DNA of 64,000 nt from Elusimicrobiota bacterium (GTDB lineage: Bacteria > Elusimicrobiota > Elusimicrobia > UBA1565 > UBA9628), in assembly GCA_016209035.1 (NCBI GenBank), contig JACQWX010000035.1, forward strand, positions 53,741 through 117,740. Direction: 5' to 3'. Below are positions 41,382-49,097 of the stretch, piece by piece (the first letter of the stretch is position 1; each line of letters opens with the position of its first letter). The position numbers were made by a program, and so were the translations under genes. A model generated the notes under the pieces. It was given only the letters and a program-made list of their open reading frames with translations. It did no database searches and was not told the origin of the DNA.

Positions 41382-43093
41382 CTCGCCCTCGGCGGCGCGT
41401 CGAGCCTGAGCGCCGCGTGCAGGAGCTTGGCCTCGACCTTCTCGGCGAGGTTCGAGAACCTCCCCACCTGGTCCGGCGGGACCTCGCCGTCGTTCAAGTG
41501 CATCACCTTCAGGCACATGTACGCCGCCAGGCCCGGCATCCGCTCATGGACGGCGGCGAGGTTCCTGACGAACGGATGGTCGGCGTTGAGCAGGGCGTGG
41601 CCCCGGGCGCGCCAGAGCGAGAACAAGGACGGCGTGTGTCTCTCGTCGGCCCGGGAGAGGCCGCCCGGGCTCGCCTGAGTGACGAAGATCCTGTCCGTGA
41701 TGCACGAACCGGCGTAGTCGAAGTTCGCCATGTCGATGCCGAGGTACTTGGCGCCGGTGCCGGCGTCCATGCCGGAGAGGGTCTTCAGGAAGGCGCGCAT
41801 CCCGGCGTCGAGCTTGGGCCCGGGCAGGACCGACGGCATGATGTAGGTCGTCGACGCGTCCCGGACCGTGATGCCCCGCTCGAGCCATTGGCCGCCGAGC
41901 TCCGCGGCCCAGGGGCCTTCGACCAGGACAGGGAAGCCCTTGGCCGCCAGCGCCAAGGCCACCTTGTCGGCCGTCTTGGCCAGGTAGAGCGCGTGGCCGG
42001 ACTCGTGGAGGGCGCTGCCGATCCCGCTCAGGGAGACGGCCTTGCCAGTGACCGACGGGAAGATGGGCCAGTCCGAGCGCTTCCACCTCGCGAACATCCC
42101 GCCGAGGAGCCACTTGAGGTACCGGAGCCGCGACATCCAGCGCTCCGACAAGCGCGGCTCGGGCTTGAGCCCTGAGGCGGCCCTGGAGGCGATCTCTTGC
42201 GCGGCCTCGCCGAGCTCGGCCTTGAGCTTGGCCGGGAGCTCGTCCTCGGCCAGGCGCTTGACGATGGCCATGGCCTTGCGGAAGTTGTCGTCCTCGAGGA
42301 CGTTGTCCCGGGTGATGGTGTGCTCGAGGTAGCGCGACTTGATCTTGACCGCGACCCCGGGGAAGTGCTCCTTGCGGCCCTCCTTGAGGGTGAGGCCCTT
42401 GTTGTAGAACCCGAAGAAGGGCGCGGGCTCACCTGTGAAGCCCAGCACGATCTCGGTGCCCTCCTCGGAGTGGCGCAGGCTCTCGCCCTCCGGCAGGGTG
42501 AAGGGCTCGTTGATGAGCTGGGGCCGGCCGCCGGCCCTTCGGTCGTGGAAATAGATGCGGGTGTCCGAGTGCTTGCACCAGAAGCGCACGGTCTTCAAGG
42601 AGTCCTCGGCGAGCTTGGGGTACTCCCCGGCGCCCATCTTCTTGAAGAGCTCGACGAGGGTCCCCTCGCGCATCGCGCTCACGCGGAACTTCTCGTAGCG
42701 CTTGTAGCTCGGGAAATCCAGCCTCCACGACTCCCCGGCCTTGGCCGTGTGCACCCGGACCAGGTCGGGCCGCAGGCTGAAGACGGAGACGATGCCCACG
42801 CCGAACTTGCCGATCTTGGTGAGGTCGTCCTCCTTGGTCGAGCGGAACAGCACCAGGAAGTACTCGTCGATGATGCGCTCGTCCATGCCCTCGCCGTCGT
42901 CCTCCACCGCCATGCGGGCGGCGCCGGTCTTGCCGTCGTATTCCAGGGTCACGTCGATGCGGTTGGAGCCGGCGTCGATGGAGTTCTGGATGAGCTCCCG
43001 GTAGAAGGCCAGGGGGTCGGAGAACTGGTCGACTAAGTCCTTGACCAGGCCCGGGACCGACGCGGTGGCCGCGCCCTTGGCTTTACCCGCCAT
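41378..43093 (-). CDS. HSP90-like GHKL ATPase
   Basis: A 571-aa cytoplasmic protein. Start MAGKAKG at 43093 has GGGAGG 7 nt upstream. The N-terminal GHKL ATPase is complete: FYRELIQNSIDAGSNRI (Glu and Asn), AVEDDGEGMDERII (Asp-Gly-x-Gly), and IGKFGVGIVSVF (ATP lid). The middle and C-terminal parts differ from HtpG and end with RARGHALLNADHPFVRNLA and a helical tail. Short length and lack of the HtpG C-terminus mark it as an HSP90-related ATPase of the kind seen in accessory or conflict-type operons. It is coupled by ATGA to the giant protein. Confidence 0.82.
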   Translation of the reverse strand: MAGKAKGAATASVPGLVKDLVDQFSDPLAFYRELIQNSIDAGSNRIDVTLEYDGKTGAARMAVEDDGEGMDERIIDEYFLVLFRSTKEDDLTKIGKFGVGIVSVFSLRPDLVRVHTAKAGESWRLDFPSYKRYEKFRVSAMREGTLVELFKKMGAGEYPKLAEDSLKTVRFWCKHSDTRIYFHDRRAGGRPQLINEPFTLPEGESLRHSEEGTEIVLGFTGEPAPFFGFYNKGLTLKEGRKEHFPGVAVKIKSRYLEHTITRDNVLEDDNFRKAMAIVKRLAEDELPAKLKAELGEAAQEIASRAASGLKPEPRLSERWMSRLRYLKWLLGGMFARWKRSDWPIFPSVTGKAVSLSGIGSALHESGHALYLAKTADKVALALAAKGFPVLVEGPWAAELGGQWLERGITVRDASTTYIMPSVLPGPKLDAGMRAFLKTLSGMDAGTGAKYLGIDMANFDYAGSCITDRIFVTQASPGGLSRADERHTPSLFSLWRARGHALLNADHPFVRNLAAVHERMPGLAAYMCLKVMHLNDGEVPPDQVGRFSNLAEKVEAKLLHAALRLDAPPRAR

Positions 43094-43161
43094 GGCGGCC
43101 TCCCGGACGGCTCCGCACGGCCCGCACGCCACGCTCCGTTCTCATGATCCCTCGCGTTTCA

Positions 43162-43437
43162 CTAATATATCAGATTGCGGCCCGCCGGCACCGGCCCCGC
43201 TCCCGCGGGCCAGGAATTCCGCCTTCGCTGCCGTATCGGTCGATCCATCCGACCGTCTCCGGCAGGATCTTGGCGCCCCGGGTGCCGCTGACGTGCTTGA
43301 GGACCCGCCGCCGCGCAGCACAGGAGCGGCAGGACGAACATGTCCGGGTCGGGGAGCTGGAAGTCCCTGAGCTTGTCCAGGGCCAGGGACCGGTCGACCT
43401 TGAAGCCCCCGGTCCCGACGAGGGCGTCAGGAGGCAC
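43162..43437 (-). pseudogene. Remnant paralogue of the giant GHKL-like protein (both ends, middle deleted)
   Basis: From GTG 43437 the frame reads VGTGGFKVDRSLALDKLRDF then QLPDPDMFVLPLL, matching VETGSFKIDRGRALDKLMRF of the giant protein. After about 42 codons a +1 frame reads RRRVLKHVSGTRGAKILPE then TVGWIDRYGSEGG, matching RRVLKQVKGLRGMMVLPGA near the giant's C-terminus. More than 1000 codons between are gone. It overlaps the AAA+ gene stop, so a giant-type gene once followed the AAA+ gene directly. Confidence 0.75.
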
Positions 43438-45007
43438 GGCCTTCTGTCAGGCCCTGCGCCGCGGCCCGCTGGGCGCTCAAGTGGAATCGGATCTCCTGGA
43501 CCCGGCCCTGGAAGCGCTCCTCCTCGGCCTTGGCCTGGGCCTCGCGCTCGAAGCGGACGTGCTCGGTGATGAGTTCCTGGATGCGGCTCGCCGTCACGGT
43601 CCTGGAGAGCTCGGCGATCATCTTGGCCTTGGCCGCGAAGTCCAGGCTGAAGTACTCGGGAGGCTCGGTGAAATCCTCGATCTCGGTGAGGACGCGGCCC
43701 GCGAGGTTGTCCACGGAGCGGCCGGAGAGCTTCTCCTTGATGCAGCGCTCTCCCAAAGCGCGCCACTCGTCCTCGGAGCACTTGAGCCACGGCCCTTTGC
43801 CGCGGAGCTTCACGACGCGCAGGAGGCGGACGTAGTCCTCGACGGCCTCGGGCCCCAGGGCCTTGATGGGCGTCTGGGAGAGGCGGCTTAAGGTCGCCGA
43901 ATCCATGTGCAGGGTGTTGGCGTCGCAGACCATGAACCACTTGCCGTTCTTCGGGCCGATGGTGCCGTCGAGGATGCCGAAGATGGCGCCGAGGTTGGCC
44001 TTCTCCTCCTGGCGGATGTCGGCGTCCCCGCGCGCGGCGAAGGCGGTGTCGATGTCGGGCCAGTAGACCCCGCAGACCCCCTCGAACCTGAAGACCTCCT
44101 CCTGGAAGATCTCGAGCAGGCGGCTCGCGGACTGGTTCTGATACGAGGAGGCCCAGTCCGTGCGCCGGATGACGCGCATCCGAGCCGGGACGGACGCCTT
44201 CCTGCAGAGGTCCAGGAAGTGGTTGCCGATGGCGTGAGCGGTCACGGTCTTGCCGCAGCCGGGAGCGCCCAGCACGAAGAGGATCTGGTTGCGCACGCCT
44301 TTGGGGTTCTTGCCCTCCTTCAGGTCGAAGCCCGCGATATCGCGGGCCAGCCTGGAGCCGGCCTTGATGAACTCGGCGTTGCCCACCACGTCCTCGAAGG
44401 TGACGGGGTTGAGGGCGCTTGGCTCCTCCATCTTGACCCTGTTGACCCTGAGGCCTGAGAACTGGAGCCTCGGGGTCTCGACCGACAAGTCCGCGGGCGG
44501 CGGGAACATCCGGACCAGGAGCCTGGCCACGAGCCTGAAGTAGGAGCCGAGGCACCGCAGGGACTCCGCGTCGCGCTTCAAGCGCTTCGAGCCGTCCGGG
44601 TGGCGCTGGTAGAAGCGCAGGAAGCTCGCCGCGTCCTTTAGCAGGATGTCGAGGGTCTCCCTGCCGCCGGCTTTCGCCAGGTCCTGGTAGTCGCGCAGGG
44701 CCAGGCCCGCGGCATCGGGCGGCTCCTCGGCCGCTCCAAGCCCCGCCAGGCGGTCCGCCGCGTCCTCGATGAAGAGGCGGCCGAAGACCGGGCCCGGGAG
44801 CCCCTGGGCCTGGGGATTGCGCAAGCCGGCCGAGGCCGAGGCCAAGGCCTGCGCCAGAGCGTCCAGGATGGAGAGGTTCAAGGCCGTGGTGCCGAAATCG
44901 CCAAGGTCTGCCTCGCAGAGGATGCGGCCTAGGCCCGCCGCGACCACGGCCCGCCTCGCGTCCGCCAGTTCCGCGTCGATGTCTCGCCGCTCGATCTTTA
45001 GCTTCAT
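43427..45007 (-). CDS. AAA+ ATPase of the HSP90-like locus
   Basis: A 526-aa protein; start MKLKIERRDID overlaps the upstream stop (ATGA). Residues 1-210 are helical and unrecognised. The AAA+ core (about 215-470) has FEDVVGNAEFIKAGSRLA, FVLGAPGCGKTVTAHAI (Walker A), GVCGVYWPDIDTAFAARGD (Walker B-like, Asp-Ile-Asp instead of DE), WFMVCDANTLHMDSATLSRL (sensor 1) and a C-terminal helical lid. The C-terminal 60 residues form a charged coiled coil (VRFEREAQAKAEEERFQ). It may remodel proteins together with the GHKL partner. Confidence 0.8.
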   Translation of the reverse strand: MKLKIERRDIDAELADARRAVVAAGLGRILCEADLGDFGTTALNLSILDALAQALASASAGLRNPQAQGLPGPVFGRLFIEDAADRLAGLGAAEEPPDAAGLALRDYQDLAKAGGRETLDILLKDAASFLRFYQRHPDGSKRLKRDAESLRCLGSYFRLVARLLVRMFPPPADLSVETPRLQFSGLRVNRVKMEEPSALNPVTFEDVVGNAEFIKAGSRLARDIAGFDLKEGKNPKGVRNQILFVLGAPGCGKTVTAHAIGNHFLDLCRKASVPARMRVIRRTDWASSYQNQSASRLLEIFQEEVFRFEGVCGVYWPDIDTAFAARGDADIRQEEKANLGAIFGILDGTIGPKNGKWFMVCDANTLHMDSATLSRLSQTPIKALGPEAVEDYVRLLRVVKLRGKGPWLKCSEDEWRALGERCIKEKLSGRSVDNLAGRVLTEIEDFTEPPEYFSLDFAAKAKMIAELSRTVTASRIQELITEHVRFEREAQAKAEEERFQGRVQEIRFHLSAQRAAAQGLTEGRAS

Positions 45008-45963
45008 AGTGTGTAGATCAGGTTCCTCGTGCCCGCCTCCTCGAGTCTCTTGCGGAGCTCCGCGGCCGCGGAAGCCTCGCACACGAACTTCCTGTCCTTG
45101 TGCACGCGGTAGCCGAGCCTCCGCGCCTCCTCCTCCACGATGGACCGGGACCCCTCGGACAGGAAGCGCCGGTAGATGCCGCCGAACGGGTCGTCGTCGC
45201 GGTCCTCCTGGAGATGGATCGAGGCCCGGTCCGTGGGCAGGTGGAGGACGTAGCGGCCTTCGGCCCAGCCCTTGGGCGCGGGCGCGGCCGGGCTCCACAG
45301 GGGGCCGATGCGGGCCCTCGTCACCTCCTCCACGCGCACGCCCGGGAGCTTCCCCATGAGGAGGAACGCGATCTCGGAGTCGTCGCCCGTGTACATCTCG
45401 AGCTTCTCGCGCAGGTCCGAGGTCTGCCGGCTGTAGTCGCCCGCGCGCTCGATGATGCGGCCTCGCTCCCACTCCGACTGCTCGAGCATGAGCGTGTGGC
45501 GCACGAAGATCTGCTCCGCCGGGTCGAACCGGTCGAACACCACCTCGAAGAAGGCCGAACGCCGGCCCGGGTCCTGGCGCCGCAGGGCGACCTCGACCCT
45601 GGTCAGGGGCTTCAAGGGCACCCCACAGAGGCGGCGGTAGTACTCGACCTTGGCCTCGATCGCGGGCTCGGGCCTGCGCCCGCACCGGCGGCGAGCCTCG
45701 ATCTCCACGATGAAGCCCGGCGCGGTCTGCCGGTCGGCCCAGACGTCCACCAGATGCTTCATCCCGGGCAGGCCGCTGCATCGGTCCACCTTGATGCCCC
45801 GGTGCGTTCCGTTGTGGAAGGAGGGGGCGAGCGCCCTGAGAAAGTCGCTGCACTGGTAGGGGTCCGGGAAGGTCTTGCCCAGCCTGCCGGCCAGGACCAT
45901 CCGGGAAGCGGTGGCCGCGAGGTCCTCGAGCTCCTGGTCGGAGACGGCCTTGAGACGCGAAAT
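45004..45963 (-). CDS. Unknown protein of the HSP90-like locus, possible nuclease-like core
   Basis: From ATG 45900 it is 298 aa, but the frame stays coding-like back to 45963 (SRLKAVSDQELEDLAATASR), where only ATT (45963) or CTG (45966) overlap the stop of the TelA-like gene. A non-ATG start is therefore suspected. The segment HLVDVWADRQTAPGFIVEIE with a following AKVEYYRRL recalls the D...ExE pattern of PD-(D/E)xK-like folds, but this is a weak resemblance. No other domain recognised. It overlaps the AAA+ gene by ATGA. Confidence 0.6.
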   Translation of the reverse strand: MSRLKAVSDQELEDLAATASRMVLAGRLGKTFPDPYQCSDFLRALAPSFHNGTHRGIKVDRCSGLPGMKHLVDVWADRQTAPGFIVEIEARRRCGRRPEPAIEAKVEYYRRLCGVPLKPLTRVEVALRRQDPGRRSAFFEVVFDRFDPAEQIFVRHTLMLEQSEWERGRIIERAGDYSRQTSDLREKLEMYTGDDSEIAFLLMGKLPGVRVEEVTRARIGPLWSPAAPAPKGWAEGRYVLHLPTDRASIHLQEDRDDDPFGGIYRRFLSEGSRSIVEEEARRLGYRVHKDRKFVCEASAAAELRKRLEEAGTRNLIYTL

Positions 45964-47015
45964 CAGCTCTTCCCCCCCCGCTCCTTCCTCGCGAGCTCGA
46001 TGGTCTCGTTGATCCGGGACTCCTTGATCTCCCGCTCCGCCTTGAGGTTGCTCTCGACCAAGGCCTCGGTCTCGGCGTCGTAGATCTTCATCTCCGCGGT
46101 CATGCGGTCCACGTTCTTCGCGAGGAACAGCGAGGTGTCGGAGGCCAGGGTCGCGAGCTTGTTGACCGACTTCTTGAGCGACTCCATGGAGCGGTGCATC
46201 TCCACCGAGAGCTCGCCCGCCTTGGAGATGGAGGCCAGGCCCGCGAGGTTGCCGTGGAGCTCGTTCAAGACCTCGTTGCCGGACTCGTAGAGGCTCGTCA
46301 TGTTGCCGTGCAGGTTGGTCATGATCTCCAGGAAGTTGTTGTTCATCTTCACGATGGCGGAGAGCCGGTCCTCGGCGTTCGAGTAGAGCCTGAGCTTGGC
46401 CCCGTGCTCCCAGATGGCCCTCTTGAGCTCGTCGATCCTGGCCGCGAGCTCGCGCGCCTCGGAGCTCTTCGGGTCCATGGACGCCATGCCGGCCTCGACC
46501 TTCTTGCGCAGGTCCTCGAGCTCCAGCACGTAGCTCGCCGCCTTCTCCTCGTTATGGGCCGCCGCCAGCATCTTCTTGTTGAGGCGGGTGATGTCGTTCT
46601 GCAGGTTCTTGATGTCGGACTGCAAGGCGTCGAGGTAGTTGCCGACCTCCTTGACCCTGGTCTGGGCGATCTCGATCTTCTCGCCGAGGAGCTCCTTGAG
46701 GTCCCGGCTGGGCGCGAAGCCTCCCAGGAGCGGGAGCTTGGCCAGAAGCCCCTTCACGTTCGCGCCGATCTGCCGGAAGGCGAAGATGGCCGAGAGGTAC
46801 TCCATCACGGTCTTCTGCCCCGCGATGTCCGCGGACATCTCCTTCGAGAGCCTGGAATAGGCGTCGGAGAGCTCGCCGAACTTCTGTAGGTCGGTCGTGT
46901 TCTTGGCCTGGTAGTCGCCCAGCATCTTCTCCAGGCCCTCGCGGGTGTAGCCTTCCCCGTCGTAGACCACCTGCTTGCTGAGCGTGTCGGTGACTGCTTT
47001 CTGATCGATCGCCAT
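45963..47015 (-). CDS. TelA-like coiled-coil protein
   Basis: A 350-aa protein, no signal peptide, nearly all alpha-helical. VGNYLDALQSDIKNLQNDIT, LAARIDELKRAIWEHGAKLR and IVKMNNNFLEIMTNLHGNMT follow the order of features in the TelA/KlaA (toxic anion resistance) family, though the match is loose. First gene of the locus. It has a GGAGG Shine-Dalgarno 6 nt before the ATG and a roughly 55-nt leader containing a large TGCCAGGC-type hairpin after a TACACT -10. Confidence 0.6.
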   Translation of the reverse strand: MAIDQKAVTDTLSKQVVYDGEGYTREGLEKMLGDYQAKNTTDLQKFGELSDAYSRLSKEMSADIAGQKTVMEYLSAIFAFRQIGANVKGLLAKLPLLGGFAPSRDLKELLGEKIEIAQTRVKEVGNYLDALQSDIKNLQNDITRLNKKMLAAAHNEEKAASYVLELEDLRKKVEAGMASMDPKSSEARELAARIDELKRAIWEHGAKLRLYSNAEDRLSAIVKMNNNFLEIMTNLHGNMTSLYESGNEVLNELHGNLAGLASISKAGELSVEMHRSMESLKKSVNKLATLASDTSLFLAKNVDRMTAEMKIYDAETEALVESNLKAEREIKESRINETIELARKERGGKS

Positions 47016-47025
47016 GGGAGCCTCC

Positions 47026-47082
47026 AGGTGCCAGGCTTGAACCGCGGCATGGGACCGGGAACCAAGCCTGGCGCCTAGTGTA
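47026..47082 (-). repeat. TGCCAGGC-family hairpin and -10 TACACT in leader of the HSP90-like operon
   Basis: Arms AGGTGCCAGGCTTG (47026-47039) and CAAGCCTGGCGCCT (47063-47076) pair at 13 of 14 positions. On the minus strand TACACTAGGCGCCAGGC matches TATACTAGGCGTCAGGC in the pmtA-like leader. Confidence 0.65.
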
Positions 47083-47134
47083 TCAAATTCCTCCCCGCCC
47101 TGGACGGCGACCAGTTATGATATGATTCTTCGGC

Positions 47135-48316
47135 ATGAACCGGCCGCACGACAAGACGTCCCATTCCTATTACTCACGGGAAGGGACTGTCCCGCAAGGC
47201 GGGACGCCCCTGCGGGTCTTCCTGCCCGCGCCCGAGGCCGCCCTCAGGGTCGCCGGAGTCCCGACCATCGTGCGCACGGCGCACGCGCTCAAGTACCTCG
47301 CGCCAGAGACGGTCCTCCTCTGGGGAGGCGGGGCCAAGCAGTTTGGGCCCTGGAAGGACAAGCTCAACGGCGTCAGGTTCCAGACCGCCCCGGACGGCAT
47401 CCCGCCCGCCGGCTTCGTCGATGGCAAGGCCGCCCTGATGGTCGTGTCCCCTGAGGGCTACGCCGAGCCCGGCGGCTTGGCCGAGTTCCACGAGACCGCC
47501 CACGAAAGGGCCAAGCCCCTGCGCTGGGTCCACCGCGGACGGACCGTTGCGGCCTACTACCCTCCGGGCTCGGACTGGGCCCGCGCCCAGCCGGACAAGC
47601 TGCTCGACCCTCCCGAAGCCGAAACGTTCGAGGCCCCTGAGAACTCCTGGTGGCCGGCCGCCACCCCTGAGGACCTCCATCGGGCCGAGAAGTCCCTCTA
47701 CGACCGCCTGCCCCAGCCCAACGACGGCTACATCGCCCAGCTCGACCGGCGCGTCTCCATCCCCCTTTCCAAGCTCTTCGTCCGGACCCCGGTCACCCCG
47801 AACCAGATCACGGCTTCCGCGCTCGTCCTGGGCCTCATGGGTTCCTGGCTCATCTCCACCGCCGTCTACCCCTTGGCTGTGCTGGGCGCCTTCATCCTAT
47901 GGCTCTGCGTCATCCTGGACGGCTGCGACGGCGAGGTGGCCAGGCTCAAGCTCATGATGTCCCCTGAGGGCGGCAGGTTCGACGTCATCGTCGACAACGT
48001 CGTCCACGTGGCGCTGTTCCTCGGCATCGCGGTGGCCATGCATCGCCAGGACCCCGCGGCGAACATCCTGCTCCCCTTGGCGGTCCTGCTGACGGGCTTC
48101 GGCGCCTGCGGGTTCACGGTCTGGTGGCTCGTCTTGCGCCACCCCAAGGACGCCCGCCACGAGGCCCAGGTCCTGGTGGACAAGCTCTCGAGCCGCGACT
48201 TCATCTACCTCATCGTGGTCCTGGCCGTCCTGGGCAAGCTCGGCTGGTTCCTCTGGGCCGCCGCGGTCGGGTCGCACGTCGTCAACCTGGCGTTCTGGTG
48301 GGTGTGCCGCCGCTGA
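47135..48316 (+). CDS. CDP-alcohol phosphatidyltransferase family membrane protein with N-terminal extension
   Basis: A 393-aa protein. The C-terminal half carries the family motif in LDGCDGEVARLKLMM plus GGRFDVIVDN (DG-x2-AR...G-x3-D-x3-D), with six predicted TM helices. The N-terminal ~180 residues (TIVRTAHALKYLAPETVLLW) resemble a reduced nucleotidyltransferase domain, as in bifunctional inositol-phosphate enzymes. The product, a phospholipid or phosphodiester, is unknown. HSYYSREGTVPQ at residues 9-20 is encoded by the dispersed GGGACTGTCCC repeat. TATGAT ends 8 nt before the ATG. Confidence 0.8.
   Translation: MNRPHDKTSHSYYSREGTVPQGGTPLRVFLPAPEAALRVAGVPTIVRTAHALKYLAPETVLLWGGGAKQFGPWKDKLNGVRFQTAPDGIPPAGFVDGKAALMVVSPEGYAEPGGLAEFHETAHERAKPLRWVHRGRTVAAYYPPGSDWARAQPDKLLDPPEAETFEAPENSWWPAATPEDLHRAEKSLYDRLPQPNDGYIAQLDRRVSIPLSKLFVRTPVTPNQITASALVLGLMGSWLISTAVYPLAVLGAFILWLCVILDGCDGEVARLKLMMSPEGGRFDVIVDNVVHVALFLGIAVAMHRQDPAANILLPLAVLLTGFGACGFTVWWLVLRHPKDARHEAQVLVDKLSSRDFIYLIVVLAVLGKLGWFLWAAAVGSHVVNLAFWWVCRR
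47162..47195 (+). repeat. In-frame REP-like element (copy 2)
   Basis: 34 nt ending GGGACTGTCCCGC, 29 of 34 identical to 21281-21314 and read in the same frame. Confidence 0.7.
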
Positions 48317-48323
48317 CACCAGT

Positions 48324-49097
48324 CTATAGGCCCCAGCCGCGCAGCGCGTCCCTCTCTTCCTGCGAGGACCTGACCTTCTTGAACCGAGCCCGAGGCTTGC
48401 CCTTCACCGCCGCCTCGCAATCCTTCCAGGCCGCATGGCGGGCTAGCACGCCGGCCACCAGGCTCAAGTAGACCGGGAAGCCTGGCTCGGGACGCCCCCT
48501 CCGGGAAGCGCAGGCCCCGGCATCGCGGCGCCGCGGCGCCGTCTCCGCCAGGGCCAGCGTCAGGTCATGCCCGTATCCGGAGGCTGGCCCGTCGTAGAGC
48601 GGCTCGGGACACCCCTCGGCGAAGGACAGGGCGATGGCGTCCGCGCGGCAGTTGCCGAGGATGCCGGAGTGCCCCGGCACCTGGACCCAGCGCACTATCC
48701 TGGGGCCGCGAATGGCGACCAGGCTGTCGAGATCCTCCCACAGGTCGCGGTTGAGCACTTCCGAGCCGTCGGGCCGGACCCAGCCCTTGCGCTTCCAGCC
48801 CGCGAGCCAGCGGGTCATACCCAGCACGAGGTAGCTCGAGTCCGCGCGGATCTCGACCGGACCGGGAGGCGCGGCCCTCAGGGCCTCGACCGCGGCCTTG
48901 AGCTCCATCCGGTTGTTGGTGGTGCGGGCTTGGACGCCGCCCGGCCCGGCCGGCGTGCCGCCAAGCTCCCGCACGGAGCCGTCGGGAAGGTCGAGGATGG
49001 CGGCCCAGCCTCCGGGGCCGGGGTTCCCGACGCAGGCGCCGTCCGTGAAGGCGACGCAGGGCTCCGGCCTCCTAGCCGCCGACTGTCTTGATGACAC
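48324..49097 (-). CDS. rnhA: Ribonuclease HI with C-terminal hybrid-binding-like domain
   Basis: A 257-aa protein. The RNase H core (about 12-160) has FTDGACVGNPGPGGWAAIL (first Asp), TNNRMELKAAVEAL (Glu), RADSSYLVLGMTRWLAGWKR (Asp) and NCRADAIAL (last Asp). The C-terminal ~60 residues (YLSLVAGVLARHAAWKDCEA, ARFKKVRSSQEERDALRGW) resemble the viroplasmin/hybrid-binding domain that is normally N-terminal in eukaryotic RNase H1. GTG start overlaps the exchanger gene by 26 nt. It removes RNA from RNA:DNA hybrids. Confidence 0.83.
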   Translation of the reverse strand: MSSRQSAARRPEPCVAFTDGACVGNPGPGGWAAILDLPDGSVRELGGTPAGPGGVQARTTNNRMELKAAVEALRAAPPGPVEIRADSSYLVLGMTRWLAGWKRKGWVRPDGSEVLNRDLWEDLDSLVAIRGPRIVRWVQVPGHSGILGNCRADAIALSFAEGCPEPLYDGPASGYGHDLTLALAETAPRRRDAGACASRRGRPEPGFPVYLSLVAGVLARHAAWKDCEAAVKGKPRARFKKVRSSQEERDALRGWGL

